Shown here: positions 22,801 to 33,630 of the stretch, piece after piece
How the letters are laid out: each line of letters starts with the position of its first letter
How positions within the stretch are numbered: the stretch's first letter is position 1
DNA from: Annona cherimola
Lineage: Eukaryota > Streptophyta > Magnoliopsida > Magnoliales > Annonaceae
DNA: 64,000 bases
Direction: 5' to 3'
NCBI GenBank assembly: GCA_030490835.1
Contig: CM059973.1
Span: forward strand, 64,608,008 to 64,672,007
Program-made: the position numbers and the translations under genes
The notes under the pieces: generated by a model
The model's database searches: none
What the model saw: the letters and a program-made list of their open reading frames with translations, nothing else
What the model was told of the DNA's origin: nothing

Positions 22801-25341
22801 ATCTTTCTGAATTTATATATATTTTAAAATAAAATGTTATCATTTCCATTTAAAAATATGTGCGAAATAAATTGACAAATTTTGGTATATGAATTAAATA
22901 ACTTGTAACCACATAAAAATGAAAATAAAAAGAAAAATATATAATAATAGAAAATACACAAGTTCTTACTAAGCTAAATAACAATTATAGGATTATTATC
23001 TATAACAATCTCATGTATTTTATATGTTTATAATTTTTAAATTTTCTTTTCATCTTTTATGTGGGTAGTGTATTTATTTCATGTATCATTTTTTAAATTT
23101 GTAATATTTTTTACAAATTTTAAAAAACAAAAATATTTACCTTTCTCATGTGGTGTGGGGAGAGTAAGATGGGTGAAAATTTTTATTTTAAGAATTTATA
23201 AAAAATATATATCCAAAAAGAATAAATTTTAATATACAAACTAAACATACAGAACATGAAAATGAAAATAAAATAAAAAGTAAAAAATATTAAATACAAA
23301 GTTGCTATTTAGTTATGTAACAACCCATAATATAGAATCATTATTCATTTTTGGAATAATATTTTATGTATTGAATCATTGATCGTTCAAAGTTTTAACC
23401 AATTTATAGTTATTGTCAAATTATTTTCATTTTATGGTATACTATAATTATCTAATGGTGAACTCCCTCAATTTCCTAAGTAAATATAATATATTAAATA
23501 TGTTGGGTTTAATTTTACCAAAATAATTATGTTGGGTTTAGATTTCATAGTATCATCTTAGTAAACCTTAAATCAAGAATGTCTATTTTCGTGGAGCTGT
23601 TATCCTAAATATTATTTTTAAAAATTTACAAAAAGGTATACTAGAAACCAAAAATAGAAAAATTTGATAATATGAATTGAGGCTACATAAAAATTAAGAA
23701 AATTATATAAAGTACACAAGGTCATATGATCATTATACAAATAACATTTCCACTGAATATGTGTTAGTTAGTTAGGTAACAACCAACATGGATCATTATC
23801 CATATGCATGGTGTGTGTTTTTCAGTGTGTATGCTATCTATGCAAAAATTGAGTAACAGCCAAATACATACATATACATATATACATATAATTTGTGAGG
23901 ATTCCAACAATATAATAATCAAGGTTGATCAAAATAGATGCTGAAATTGTAGGTGTTAATTAATTATTATGGCGTATTTGGGAATGGATAAAACTTTTGG
24001 TGAAAAGTTTTAGAGAGCAAAAGTTGTCAAATTATGTTATATGATAGGGGTAATGAAGATGAGAAAAAAGGATAAAGTTAAAATAGATAGGTTAGTTACA
24101 TAGGTAATTATGTAGAAATAATTGAAAAGTAGAGTAGTTGGATAGGAAAATGTGAACAAATAATTAAAAATAATTAAAAAATATAATAGTTATGTAGAGT
24201 GAAAAATTTTAGATTGAAAAATTTTAACTTACATTTTATACTCATCGCCATACACACCCTTAATGTTTATGTTCCTACGCAGGAATATCTAAAGTTATCG
24301 AGGGAGAACAGATTAAAGAAAGCATGTACCGCCCATCCGGCGGAAACGTGATTGTTAACATTTCCTCCTTTTCTTCCAATGGCGATCAACGTTGCGCATT
24401 CTTCCCCACGCTCTATGTGTTGACCGTTCCAAATGTTCAAGTGGCCTGAAGCTCCATAATATGTGCCGGGACCCAGGCCCATTCTGGCAACCTATCATTA
24501 ATTAAAATTAATTAATCATCGGACTTAATCATGAATTAAGAAAAAATGTACTATTAACTTCTGGTTCAAAAACACACAGCTGAAGTAAGACTGATCTACA
24601 TGTGAATTCCTTGGTCATTCGTATTAAGATTTTTCGCACTGATCGATACAGGTATGCGTTTGTGTTTTGCGTCTATGAGATCGTATACTCACTTCCATAA
24701 CTAGCGCCATATTAGGAGAGTTTTCTATAAGAAAATTGTTCTTCCTTCGTCTAAGGATGGGGATCGTTCCTTCAGGGCATCTTCCATTCACACGCCATAG
24801 CTGTGCAAATGATATCGCAGACGACGACGAGTCACTTGCTGTCACTCCAGTGCCATCGCTAGGCCTCATCTATTAGTAGAACATAAAAGAGTCTGCAACA
24901 GTTGCGCTAATGATCAAGATGATGAGACAGTAAGGAGAAGAGAAAACAAAACCTGAATGGTATGATTTTTAAGTGCAGGATGATCAAAAGCAGGTTGCTT
25001 GTACATATCCACACAATCAATAACATCTCCGTTTTGCCCCTGTTGTAAAAATAATAATAATAATAGTAGGCAAAAGAGTAAAAATCAAAATGGTATAATC
25101 TTCTCTATACTAATTTTAATTTTGAATTAGCGTAATCGTGATTGTGCAGATGAAAACCTACCTTAATGGTTTTGACTGTTGCAGCAGGCTTCTTCAGTGG
25201 TTTGACAATTCTTCTTATTTTGGTGTCTAGTAGATTTGGACTACTAGCAACTCCATCAATTACAAGAAGAAGAAAATTCACAACTACAATGGCCACTTGA
25301 AACCAAATGTTTTTCCCACAACGTGCTTTTGCCGTGGCCAT
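16872..25341 (-). CDS. Neprosin-family secreted protein, copy A (397 aa, 7 exons)
   Basis: Join on the minus strand: 25341-25162, 25039-24953, 24869-24693, 24491-24330, 20044-19991, 18820-18674, 17258-16872. All introns are GT..AG and all junctions are phase 0; TAA is at 16872-16874. Residues 9-34 form a signal peptide ([19 protein letters not shown]). A Neprosin_AP propeptide follows ([27 protein letters not shown]), then the Neprosin/DUF239 domain ([47 protein letters not shown], end FYFGG..GCQ). The founding member, Nepenthes neprosin, is a prolyl endopeptidase with catalytic Glu188 and Glu297. Here the aligned residues are Ser198 (HVSAGW) and Asp307 (NWGGD), so activity is doubtful. Exons 4 and 5 are 4.3 kb apart because intron 4 is full of MITEs. 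Expression is not shown by the sequence. Confidence 0.92.
17947..18176 (-). mobile_element. Tourist-like MITE, reverse orientation (copy A)
   Basis: The right end CACTTCCCAAACATA is the inverted form of the family start TATGTTTGGGAAGTG, and ATCATATCACATTATTTAC is the reversed family signature. It lies in intron 6 of neprosin-like gene A. Copy B has a shorter version at 52383-52590. Confidence 0.6.
18330..18500. repeat. Degraded MITE related to the hairpin-ended family
   Basis: It shares the ordered blocks GGGCCCTATCTACAAA, AACATAACAAAATTGGTTCAATGCC-like and ATGATTAAGTATTATTAT with the intact element at 20836-21216. Both ends are lost. Copy B has it at 52710-52880. Confidence 0.45.
19690..19950. 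repeat. Degraded MITE related to the hairpin-ended family
   Basis: It contains AATCAACATAATGAAATAAT and TATCATTACTATATGGATAA, which align with the interior of the 20.8-kb element. It is in intron 5 of copy A, and the same relic is at 54290-54500 in copy B. Confidence 0.45.
20760..20835. repeat. TA/TATG microsatellite
   Basis: Alternating TA with TATG/CATA runs, itself nearly palindromic. A shorter TATATATGTATA tract follows the MITE at 21216-21238. Copy B lacks the microsatellite and the MITE. Confidence 0.9.
20836..21216. mobile_element. MITE with hairpin-forming ends
   Basis: Long terminal inverted repeats start GAGAGTTGTTCCGGTGCAG and end with the matching reverse complement. Each end also contains its own palindrome: GTTCCGGTGCAG, five bases (TGACG), then CTGCACCGGAAC (mismatched at one base in the left copy). 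Further in, CCCCAAAATGGGGCC and ATGATC..GATCAT are also inverted. It is noncoding, 381 bp. Copy B has an empty site near 55575. The superfamily is undecided; the flanking repeat hides the target duplication. Confidence 0.85.
21415..21720. repeat. Degraded MITE related to the hairpin-ended family
   Basis: It keeps the order GTGCATTC, AAAATGGGGCTTATTTAATC, a TTTTCATCTAAATCAAATAT block and an ATAATGAAATAGTTTAACAT block of the intact element. The matching relic in copy B is 55755-56060. Confidence 0.55.
22150..22525. repeat. Fold-back element (copy A)
   Basis: The left arm (GATTATATAC..GATGTATTTTA, then CCTAAGTGTATTTAATACAT) is mirrored by the right arm (TAAAATACATC..ATATAATCATAATC). It has the same core as the fold-backs at 15.9, 30.1 and 51.5 kb. 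Copy B carries it at 56525-56945 with a fuller right arm. Confidence 0.6.
22640..23340. repeat. Adjacent fold-back relics (intron 4 of copy A)
   Basis: Two blocks, about 22650-22960 and 23000-23330, have loosely inverted halves around TTAGTTCATACATC and TTATTTCATGTATC with matching AATTAAATAACTTGTAAC-type right halves. Copy B has lost part of the second. Boundaries are not sharp. Confidence 0.4.
23970..24259 (+). mobile_element. Tourist-like MITE with TTA target duplication
   Basis: 290 bp, flanked by TTA at 23967-23969 and 24260-24262. The ends are imperfect inverted repeats (TGGCGTATTTGGGAATGG and CATCGCCATACACACCC). It belongs to the same family as the MITE at 15.3 kb. Copy B shows the single, uninterrupted TTA at 58097-58099. 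A 3-bp TTA duplication is the mark of PIF/Harbinger (Tourist) elements. It lies 71 bp beyond exon 4, in intron 4. Confidence 0.85.
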
Positions 25342-25398
25342 GATTTGTTACTGCAAATCACAATACAAGAGATGGTACGTATTTTACCTTTGACCTGA

Positions 25399-25406
25399 TA
25401 TTTATA
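25399..25406 (-). promoter_or_regulatory. TATA box of neprosin-like gene A
   Basis: TATAAATA on the minus strand, 58 bp before the ATG, at a normal plant distance for a short leader. The plus strand beside it reads TTTGACCTG, which contains a W-box core (TTGACC). The same TATA is kept in copy B, but the W-box core is not. Confidence 0.6.
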
Positions 25407-26039
25407 GACGAAAATATTGATCCAAGTCTAACCGATCGGTTAAGAAATTTTGAATTCAAGAAGGTGGTTATCATTTGAATATCATGATTTAATTCGAAAT
25501 TTTGGAAGATGTTTTGCATCATTACCTCTAAGGATTGAGCCAAATTGTAACTATATCACGACCTTTGAAATAATCTGCATTTATATCTACAAGGTTTATC
25601 TTAAATTCCAGTCACATCTACCCACACTAAGCCCCTTTTCCTTAATGACAAAACTACCTCCATAAATAATAAAATGAAAAAAAAAATTTATAAACGTTTT
25701 CCACTTTTGATAGATTTATTTAGTGTGATACATATTTTAAAATAAATTTTAAATATTTTAAAGTTTTTATTTTATTTTATTATTTATAAGGCTATTTTTG
25801 AAATTTTAAAAAGTTTAAGGTATATAGTTTTGCTTGCAATTTCAGGCAAATTTTATAGGTATTGATGCCAATTTTACAAAACTCATAATACAATTGCATT
25901 TTGGTCAAAACCTTGTAGGTACAAATACAAAAACCCTTAATTTTTGTTCTATCAAAAATATTCTATGAAAGAACATGTGACATATAAAGAGCTGATTACA
26001 TTAAGAGCTGATTACATGCATCCGGACGAAGTCCTGCAA

Positions 26040-26320
26040 ATATCGTCCGTGCAATGGAATTTTTAGCCTTATTTGAAATTCATCCTTATGAAACATCGAA
26101 TAAGAAAATGCAATTTTCAAAAAACTGCCTCCCCTCCGATTTCAATTAGCTTCTCCGAGGTGCTCACGAACCCCAGCACCATCACTGCACAACGCGAATT
26201 GTTGTTGCCACCGTCCCTCTTGGAAATGGGACGACATAATCTCTTCTCTCCCTCCGTTTCTTTCTCCACTGTCACCTCTATCCTCTTTGCTTGATCTCAA
26301 AAAATTCATCTGATTGTCTA
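26040..26320 (+). other. GC-richer, leader-like segment upstream of gene A
   Basis: Pyrimidine-rich sequence (CTCTTCTCTCCCTCCGTTTC, CACTGTCACCTCTATCCTC) with no long frame, repeated in copy B at 60010-60345. It resembles a transcript leader pointing away from the neprosin gene. No downstream coding region is seen. It could be the remains of a divergent neighbour or a captured leader. Confidence 0.3.
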
Positions 26321-26499
26321 GGATTAAGTATGTTTCTCCCTAATTTTTTCCCTTGATTCCCAATGTACAGTTTGCTCCTCTTTGTGTTGTGAATTGTTTC
26401 CATAAATATTTTGTGCATCCTGTTCTTTCATTTGATAAGAATTGTTTGGCCATTGTCTGTTGCCACTAGACTGGAGCATTAGCAACCAAAATCTTGCAA

Positions 26500-28900
26500 C
26501 GAAAGATACCATTGCAAACGAACTAATAGTTATTATTCAATTATAATCTTTTAATTTAGCAATAATTATATGGGGAATGATGCCATGTGGTTAATCACTT
26601 GCTTGGAACCCATATATATTTTTTGAAATTTTTTTGTATTCTTATGAGCTCTACTTAGATAAATGTATAATTTTTTTCAAAATTTTTGCCTAATTCATAT
26701 ATTTTTATTTTTCAAAATTAAAAATAGATTGGGCTTTTTATGTGCTATAATAGGAGAAACTCATTTTACCTAACTAATGCTTATAATTAATAGTAGAATA
26801 AGATTTTGAAAATGTTATGTGATGCAAACATAAAATGAAAGAAAAGATGATAGAAATTAAAAACCCATGCTATGGCAATCAGGTATTATACACTAGTATG
26901 AGTGGGACTCCACAACCGAGTATGTTTTAAATGGAATGTCATGTTATGCACTCGAGTGCACTTAACGTCGGTGCACCCGGATGTAAATACTCATTTTTTA
27001 TTTTTTTAAAATTTTTTTAGACAACTGTTAATCTAAATATATTTAACGTACATATCAATTTTTACCTTTTTGGAGATTTAAAAATATTTTTTTGAATTTT
27101 TTAAAATCAATAGAATTTTACTAAAAAAGTCACTAAGTTTAAAAATTCAAAAAAAATCTACAAATCTTCAAAAATGGTAAAAATTGTCACATATGTTAAA
27201 TACAGCTAGATTAACAGTTGTATAAAAATTTTCGAAAAAATAAAAAGAATGCGTAACAAAATTAGCTAAAATTGGATTGAGAGCTAATTTAATATATGTA
27301 GATTATAATGGATTTTGTAAAACTTGAAATCGCTTAGCCGAACCATAAGAAAAATCCAAGCAAGAGGATTTTCTTGTATAGGTAGTGCAAAAAATAAATA
27401 AATAAATAAAATAAAAACTAAGTTTTGGCCCCATGTTGATCACTCAAATTGACCTATCAAATAAAGTCCCAAAACTATGGAACCTTGCAAATTTGAAAAT
27501 CCATATAGGATTAAAAATTTTCAAAATTTATGTCGAAACCAAGTTGATTAAGACTTCAAAACAGACACGGGAAAATAGAGAAAAAATCATGTATTTTTTA
27601 TCCTCAAAACTGATTTTTGATTTTTTATGAATTTTTAGAAATTGTTTACCTAATTTATGAATTGAATTATACTCCATATCACGTAATAAAGATATTTCAA
27701 CTTTTCAAATAATTTGGAAGATGTATTTGTAAAATGACTATTTTTTAATTGGGTGTACAATATTACATCTCATCGCACTTATCAGAATGAAGCTCAAAAA
27801 TTCATATGGGAAACAATAGACTCCTTCCTATACACAAAAAAAAAACAGTAAACTCTTAATTATTTGCATGGGAAACCAAACTCCTACCACAAGTCATACT
27901 CTTACATGGGGAGTCGAGCACTAATTGGGGCAATATTTGCCATCGTCCGTAATTACCCGCATGATGCCCGGTTGGCGAAAATGACTATTTAATTAGATAA
28001 CTTTAAAAAAAAATAAAAATGGAGTGATTCTTTGTAAATTATGAAAAAATAACATGAAAAGAATAAGGTCATACGTAAAGTATATGCAGAATGTTAATTC
28101 ATTTTAAGGATTTCACACTGAAATTTTAAAAACGGTGCTAAACGTACGAGTTGTAAGTTTAAATCCACAAGGCCTATAAGTTTTTAAAAGGAAAAAAATT
28201 AAAAACAAAGGAACAGTAGGGATCCAAACTCCCCACATATGTAATAAATGATTTTAGATCTACAAGAAGTACTAAACCAACAATAGAAGGCCAAATCCAA
28301 AATCTGATTATGACATGAAAAATGGCAAAAATTTTATAAAAAGAGAAAAATCATGTAAAAACCTAGGCATGATCAAGCTATGACATTTAGTACATATATG
28401 TATTCAAATATAGGAAGTACACGAGTAATGCTCAAATAAACATATTTACATATTTACGCAAAGACAAATAAAAGGGTGAAGTAGAAAGCTAAAAATCCTA
28501 CCCAATAAGGTAAGCAAATTATGCCCTTTCCTAAATTATGGTGCTTTTCAAATTATGTTTTTCCAACATGTTTTTAGGGTCGATCATCCTTGGTATTATT
28601 GCATTAGCAAATGAATGCTTTTATTTGTAATATGACTTATCTTCTTTAAGAAACGCTATGATTGTGAACCATTATGCTTATGGAAATAATTGATAATGTT
28701 GAACATGTTATGTTTTAGAAACTCATTTTGGCCTATGTTTATGATCTATGGTGCATGAGTAGATGTCACATTAGAAGTAAAAGCGGGTGGGATGCTCTCA
28801 TTTATTGTGGTCGAGTAATTGATATATGCCCAAATAGCCAGCAGCGCGTAAGCAAGAATTGGACATGATGACAGTAAATGTCATGGTCATATACAAGATA
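26500..28900. other. Noncoding part of duplication copy A
   Basis: AT-rich and collinear with 60690-63070. Apart from the fold-back at 26.96 kb I see no gene. Conservation between the copies is no higher than in the introns. Confidence 0.5.
26960..27255. repeat. Fold-back element with CACCCGG-type end (copy A)
   Basis: The arms mirror each other around GAATTTTTTAAAATCAATAG. The left arm reads TTAATCTAAATATATTTAAC and the right reads TTAAATACAGCTAGATTAAC. A CGGTGCACCCGG sequence sits at the left end. Copy B has it at 61130-61425, and a relative with the same GC-rich end lies at 36.1 kb. Confidence 0.6.
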
Positions 28901-28929
28901 TGTTATATGTACATTATGCTTTATTTCTA

Positions 28930-29880
28930 GGAAAATTCTCAAATATATTTTATACGAAATTTCTTTTTATACCCATGAATTTTTAAATATTCCTCTCATA
29001 CCTATGAATTATACGCTTTATTCCTTCCCTACCCATGCCATTAATGTCCGTTTACTGCCTTTTGGAATTTTCAATTTTTTATTATTAATATTAAATAAAT
29101 ACCAAAACTACCACCGTATTTGCATATACATGAAGAGTTCCGGTCTTCTCAAACTTGTCTAAAATCCGGTGATTTTAAACTGGTCCAAATATATATATTT
29201 TTGTTTTTTTTAAATTTTTTTATAAACATGTCAACCCAGCTATATTTAATCTATGAATCAAGTTATATCATTTTTTGATATGTTTATATATTTATTTTGT
29301 ATTTTTAAAAACAAAGGTATTTAAGCCATTTTAGATTAAAATGGCTTAAATATCTTTGTTTTTAAAAATACAAAATAAATATATAGATATATTCAAAATT
29401 AGTAAAACTTGATCTATTAATTAAATATAACTTGGTTTATATAGATAAATACCAAAACTACCAATGCATTTGCATATACATAACCGGTATTTTTTCAACT
29501 TCTTTCTATTTCTTCATTTGCTACCATGTGAAGAAATTACAAAAGCACCAGCAACATCATATAATGTTTTACTTACCTTAAATGGTTGGACAACATAGCC
29601 TTTCTAGGGATGAAGTTGCAAGGGTTCTGATTTTAGATTCTAAATTAACAAGGATGACAGGACGACAGGCGTTGGGAGTTTTGCAACTAGAATACTGTTT
29701 CATGTATATGCAAATACATAGGCAATTTTGGTATTTATTTAATACAAATAATAAAAAAAATAAAAAATCCAAATGGTAGCAAACAGATGTCAACGGCATG
29801 GGTACGAGAGGAATACTTAAAAATTCATGGATATAAAAGGAATTTCGGGTAAAATATGTGAGTATATTTGGAAATTCCCC
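28930..29880. mobile_element. MULE-type nonautonomous element with 9-bp target duplication (copy A)
   Basis: 951 bp with terminal inverted repeats of about 200 bp: GGAAAATTCTCAAATATA at the left and, reversed, GGGGAATTTCCAAATATA at the right. It is flanked by TTATTTCTA (28921-28929) and TTATTTTTA (29881-29889). In copy B the left flank reads TTATTTTTA, so the original 9-bp duplication was perfect. It has no transposase. A fold-back element is nested inside at about 29150-29460. Confidence 0.8.
29150..29460. repeat. Fold-back nested in the MULE (copy A)
   Basis: The arms mirror around CATTTTAGATTAAAATG. The left begins AAAATCCGGTGATTTTAAAC, a decayed form of the GACCGGTCGGAAATCCGG end of the intact element at 51.5 kb. 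Blocks of about 39 bp (ATACCAAAACTACCA..GCATATACAT) flank it on both sides in the same orientation. Confidence 0.6.
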
Positions 29881-30080
29881 TTATTTTTATCATAATTCAT
29901 ATTATGCTTGTATATATTTTGAAAGTAAAATTATTATTTTTCATATATATGTTTGCCTAATGAGTTCTCAAACTCTGCATAAGTTTGTCTCCAAACTCTA
30001 GTGTGTATACTGTGTCGTCATGAAAATCAGGGCGTCGCAATTAAGCTTCCACCTCGATAACGTCATTTGAAAAATGAGGG

Positions 30081-30471
30081 GTGATTCTATTAGCCCGGGC
30101 TAAGTAAATGGCCCACTTAGCCCACCTCAAAAAACCTATTTAAAATAATTTTTTTTTATTTTTTTCTTCATACACTTGTTTATCTAAGTGTATTTAACAT
30201 ATAGACCAAGTCTTACCATTTTTGAATATGTTTATCTATTTTTTTTAGATTTTTGAAAATAAGGGTATTTTAAATGCCTATATACACATAGATGTTTAAA
30301 AATCTCAAAAAAATAGATAAACATATTCAAAAATGGTAAAACTTGGTCTATATGTTAAATACACTTAGATAAACAAGTACATGAAAAAAAAAGTAAAAAA
30401 AAATTGTTTTAAATAGGTTTTTTGAGGTGGGCTAAGTGGGCCATTTACTTAGCCCGGGCTAATAGAATCAC
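30081..30471. mobile_element. Fold-back MITE with AGCCCGGGCT ends
   Basis: 391 bp, inverted repeat along nearly its whole length: GTGATTCTATTAGCCCGGGC at the left and its mirror at the right. Arms continue through GGCCCACTTAGCCCACCTC and a CTAAGTGTATTTAACATATA core. It is noncoding. The arms match so well that it is probably recent. It is outside the part of copy A that can be compared with B. Confidence 0.85.
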
Positions 30472-30651
30472 TCCTCTTCTTATAAAGCATGCCAAACACT
30501 AATATGTGATTATTCATCATTTTATTTTATAGTGATATTTAAAAGCATTAAATAGTACCCGAATCCTCTTCCTCAGGAATCACGGGCAGTGCTAGAGTCC
30601 CTCTTTGTTATTTTTCAATTAGGAGAAAAGAAAACTAAGTTATCATTGTTG

Positions 30652-31700
30652 GGAAACCTTATTGAATAAACCATAATCATCCTAGGATCATTTATGCTAA
30701 ATCACTAAGAAAAATAAATTATAAGCAGAAGCGTAATTGAATCAATATGAGGGAATGCGCTACGAATCTTGTGGTTTTTGGTCTTCCAAGTTATTATTAA
30801 CTGGCTTATGGGCAGTGACACCGCTATCTCCAACATTTGTCATTTAATCACCCAGGTCAATGATTGTAATCGAGTGACTATCTTTTCCCACATTTTCAGA
30901 ATCACCAATGAAATGGCCCATGATTTGGCTAAATCTGTCATATCCACACAATCTGAGGGATGCTATTGGGAAGGGGTTCATCGTCTTGTATTATGGGTTC
31001 CCTTTGTATGGACTCTTCTCTTTTGAATTGATTTCTTTTATTCTCCATTTCCCAGCCTATCATCTTCCATTCGATGATAGATGGGCAGGGGTATGAGGGA
31101 AAAAATCTTCAAAAAAAAAACTCGTATGCTTTGATGTGATCACATGATAATCTATAAAACAAAATTTAATCATAGCTACTAGAACGGAACAATAACATAA
31201 CAGGGATGGTTTAGTCTTTGATTTTTTTAATAGCCAAAAAACAAAAACATCTGATTCCATCCATTAATAACAAGATGGAATTCCACACCCCAATTTATCA
31301 TCTGAAATAATTAACATGGGCTTGGAATCCATCTCAAAATAAAAAAAAAACAAAAATAAATAAATCCATATGCAGATGATCCCAAAAGCATGCCGTTGTT
31401 TTATATATGTGTATAATATTAAAAACAAGTTGTTAGAATATTCAATGTAGAAACGAATCATGCTCCATGGATTCACGACCTAAATATTATATAAATAAAT
31501 CCTAAAATACTTCTCAATAATTCAACATGAAGATGACTTTGATACCGCTTGTTTTTAAACCTTATTTATTAAAACCATAATTATCCCAGGTTCCTTCATG
31601 CGAAATCACCAAGAAAAATAGACCATAAGAGAAAGTGTACCTGAATCCATATGAGCGGATATGCTATTGTTGAATCTTGTAGTTTTTAGTCTTCGAAGTT
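30652..31700. repeat. Pair of direct repeats flanking a LINE fragment
   Basis: Blocks at 30652-30790 and 31555-31700 match in direct orientation (AAACCTTATT, ACCATAAT.ATCC, AAATCAC.AAGAAAAATA, GAATC.ATATGAG, CTTGT.GTTTTT.GTCTTC). Between them lies the LINE RNase H relic plus unassigned sequence. They may be decayed long terminal repeats or a local duplication. Confidence 0.55.
30769..31120 (+). pseudogene. LINE RNase H-like fragment with poly(A) tail
   Basis: The frame 30769-31026 ends in IFSHIFRITNEMAHDLAKS, the last block of the RVT_3/RNase H-like domain at the C-terminus of plant L1 ORF2 proteins. The stop is followed by about 85 bp and an A-run at 31111-31120. This looks like a strongly 5'-truncated LINE insertion. 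Confidence 0.7.
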
Positions 31701-32230
31701 AGTGCCCTAAGGTTTTCTGGAGAAGATGACTCCCTCTTTTCTGACGATGGGATGTTAAAAAAGAAACCTTCATGCATAACCTGGGGACCACAATCATTAA
31801 TATAGAACACTTATCTTTCTTATTTTTAATTTAACACATCATAAAAATAGAAATTAGAAATTAAGCAATAGGATTTCTACCCATAGGACTCATACTTTAT
31901 TATATGACTTAGGCCCATAAACCTTATATGATTACTTTATAAAATTAGGTCATTCTTTATGATAGCATATATAATTATTATATTTTAGTATCTAAAATCT
32001 AACAATCATACATACAAGTTGATGATAAAATTAAATGGATAATGTTAAGCGTGCATAAGTAACTTACATATGAGGTTATGCAAATAAATCTCCTGCCATG
32101 GCGCTATCTTAATTTCTTCTTGCTGACCATCATCAACGGTCTGTAACTGATGTGGAGTCCATAATAACTCTTAAGAGATAAGCTAACTAGGCAATAATGA
32201 TTAATGTTGTAGCTACTATCATAGTAAGAT
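31700..32230. other. Intergenic, nothing recognised
   Basis: AT-rich, no coding frame or repeat identified. Confidence 0.5.
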
Positions 32231-32232
32231 AT

Positions 32233-32964
32233 ATGGGTAGGAATCGGGGTGGGCCATACCGGGTTAAAGTTTGCCCAACCCTGATCCTACTATTTAAAAC
32301 TTGAGCTTGACTCTCTTTTTATACCTAGTCAGGTCAAGATCGGTTTGACTCTCACTTTTTTTTAATAGATTCCAGGACAAACTTTGGGTTGGTATTAGAT
32401 TAGTTTCCGGTTAACAAGTTGAGTAAAAAATGCGGGTCAAATAAGATAATTTTAATAATTTATATACTTATGAAACATTAGTATACATCTATACTAAATT
32501 TAAATATTATATGCTTCAATATTTTACTAATTAGTAAAAAATACATAATTAAGAAAACAAAACATTTGAAAATATCGTATAAATTTATTAAAATAGGTTA
32601 ATATACAATTACACATAAAGATTATATATGTACAAATTCTTTTTATTAATTCTTATATTGCTTTCTGAATAAATTGATTCTTCTAGTGTTGATAGAGTTT
32701 ATTATATAAAAATAAAAATTTTGAAAGAAAATAATAATAATATTTAAACATAGGCTTATAATTTTTAATAAATTAATATATGCGAAGCAGGTCGGACTTT
32801 TTGGGTTGATATATGGTCGACCCACCTCGACCCTATTTTTGAATTCAGGTTAAAATTTCTTACCCATTCCTATACCGAGTCAAAAATATATTGGTTTTAC
32901 CCGGCCAAAAATGGATCAGGTCAAAGCCGAGTCACAAGTCGACTTGCTACAATTCCCAACCTCT
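32233..32964. mobile_element. Possible hAT-like nonautonomous element
   Basis: The left end ATGGGTAGGAATCGGGGTGG and the right end, reversed, AGAGGTTGGGAATTG are roughly inverted. Both ends carry GGGTT/GACCC-rich subterminal motifs (CGGGTTAAAG, GGTCGACCCACC, CCCGGCC). The middle is AT-rich and noncoding. I cannot read a clear 8-bp target duplication, so the family is tentative. Confidence 0.35.
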
Positions 32965-32969
32965 AGTTA

Positions 32970-33620
32970 GATCTTTCCAGGACGAGCAGGGTGCAGGCAA
33001 ATGGGAAGGTGAGGGTGAGGGAGAGAAAAATCTGCCTAAAGACATTATTTAACTACAGAAGATAACCGAATAATAATTAAACACTAAAAAACTTTCTTGT
33101 ATTGAGTACACTTGAAATCTATGCTTAATAGGAAGGCAAACCTGCAAGCAATTTCAACTTAAATAAGGTAGGAATTAATCACTAAAATTCAATATAGTAA
33201 TTGGTTAGATCACCAAAAATTTAAGTAAAGTTTGATAAATTTAACTTTTTTCATAATTTATGTAGAGAGATTGCATGATATGGTAAAGAGAATGTATGAT
33301 TGCTTAATCTTGATGTTGGATCTACTCTATTAACACGTAGGTCTAAACTTTAGCTACAAGCGATATTTTTGTTAATCTTTTTCTAACATGATGTAATATT
33401 TATAGCAAATCATAAATAAATAATTTTACTGAAACATGAGAAAGATGTTCAATTATATTATATTAGAATTGATTGACCGTGTAAGACCCGCAAATTTTTG
33501 AGAAATTGTACATCATACTTTGGCTTAAAAAATTTAATGCAAAAAATATTTTGAAGCCAAATTATATGTATTATGTGAATGTGAAAATTTTAAGAAATTA
33601 AGTTTCTTTTTAAGGCTATT
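32970..33620. other. Intergenic, nothing recognised
   Basis: AT-rich, no feature found. Confidence 0.5.
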
Positions 33621-33630
33621 GGAAAATTTA

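Larger units (their letters stand above)
14905..29830 (+). repeat. Segmental duplication, copy A (about 15 kb, direct)
   Basis: The whole stretch is collinear with 48990-64000. Matching landmarks include the MULE end at 15.0 kb, neprosin exons 1-7, the MITE relics, fold-back elements and the 28.9-kb MULE. The offset is about 34.08 kb at the left and 34.17 kb at the right. Copies differ by substitutions and by discrete insertions and deletions. Copy A continues past 29.83 kb, but its partner leaves the window there. Confidence 0.95.
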
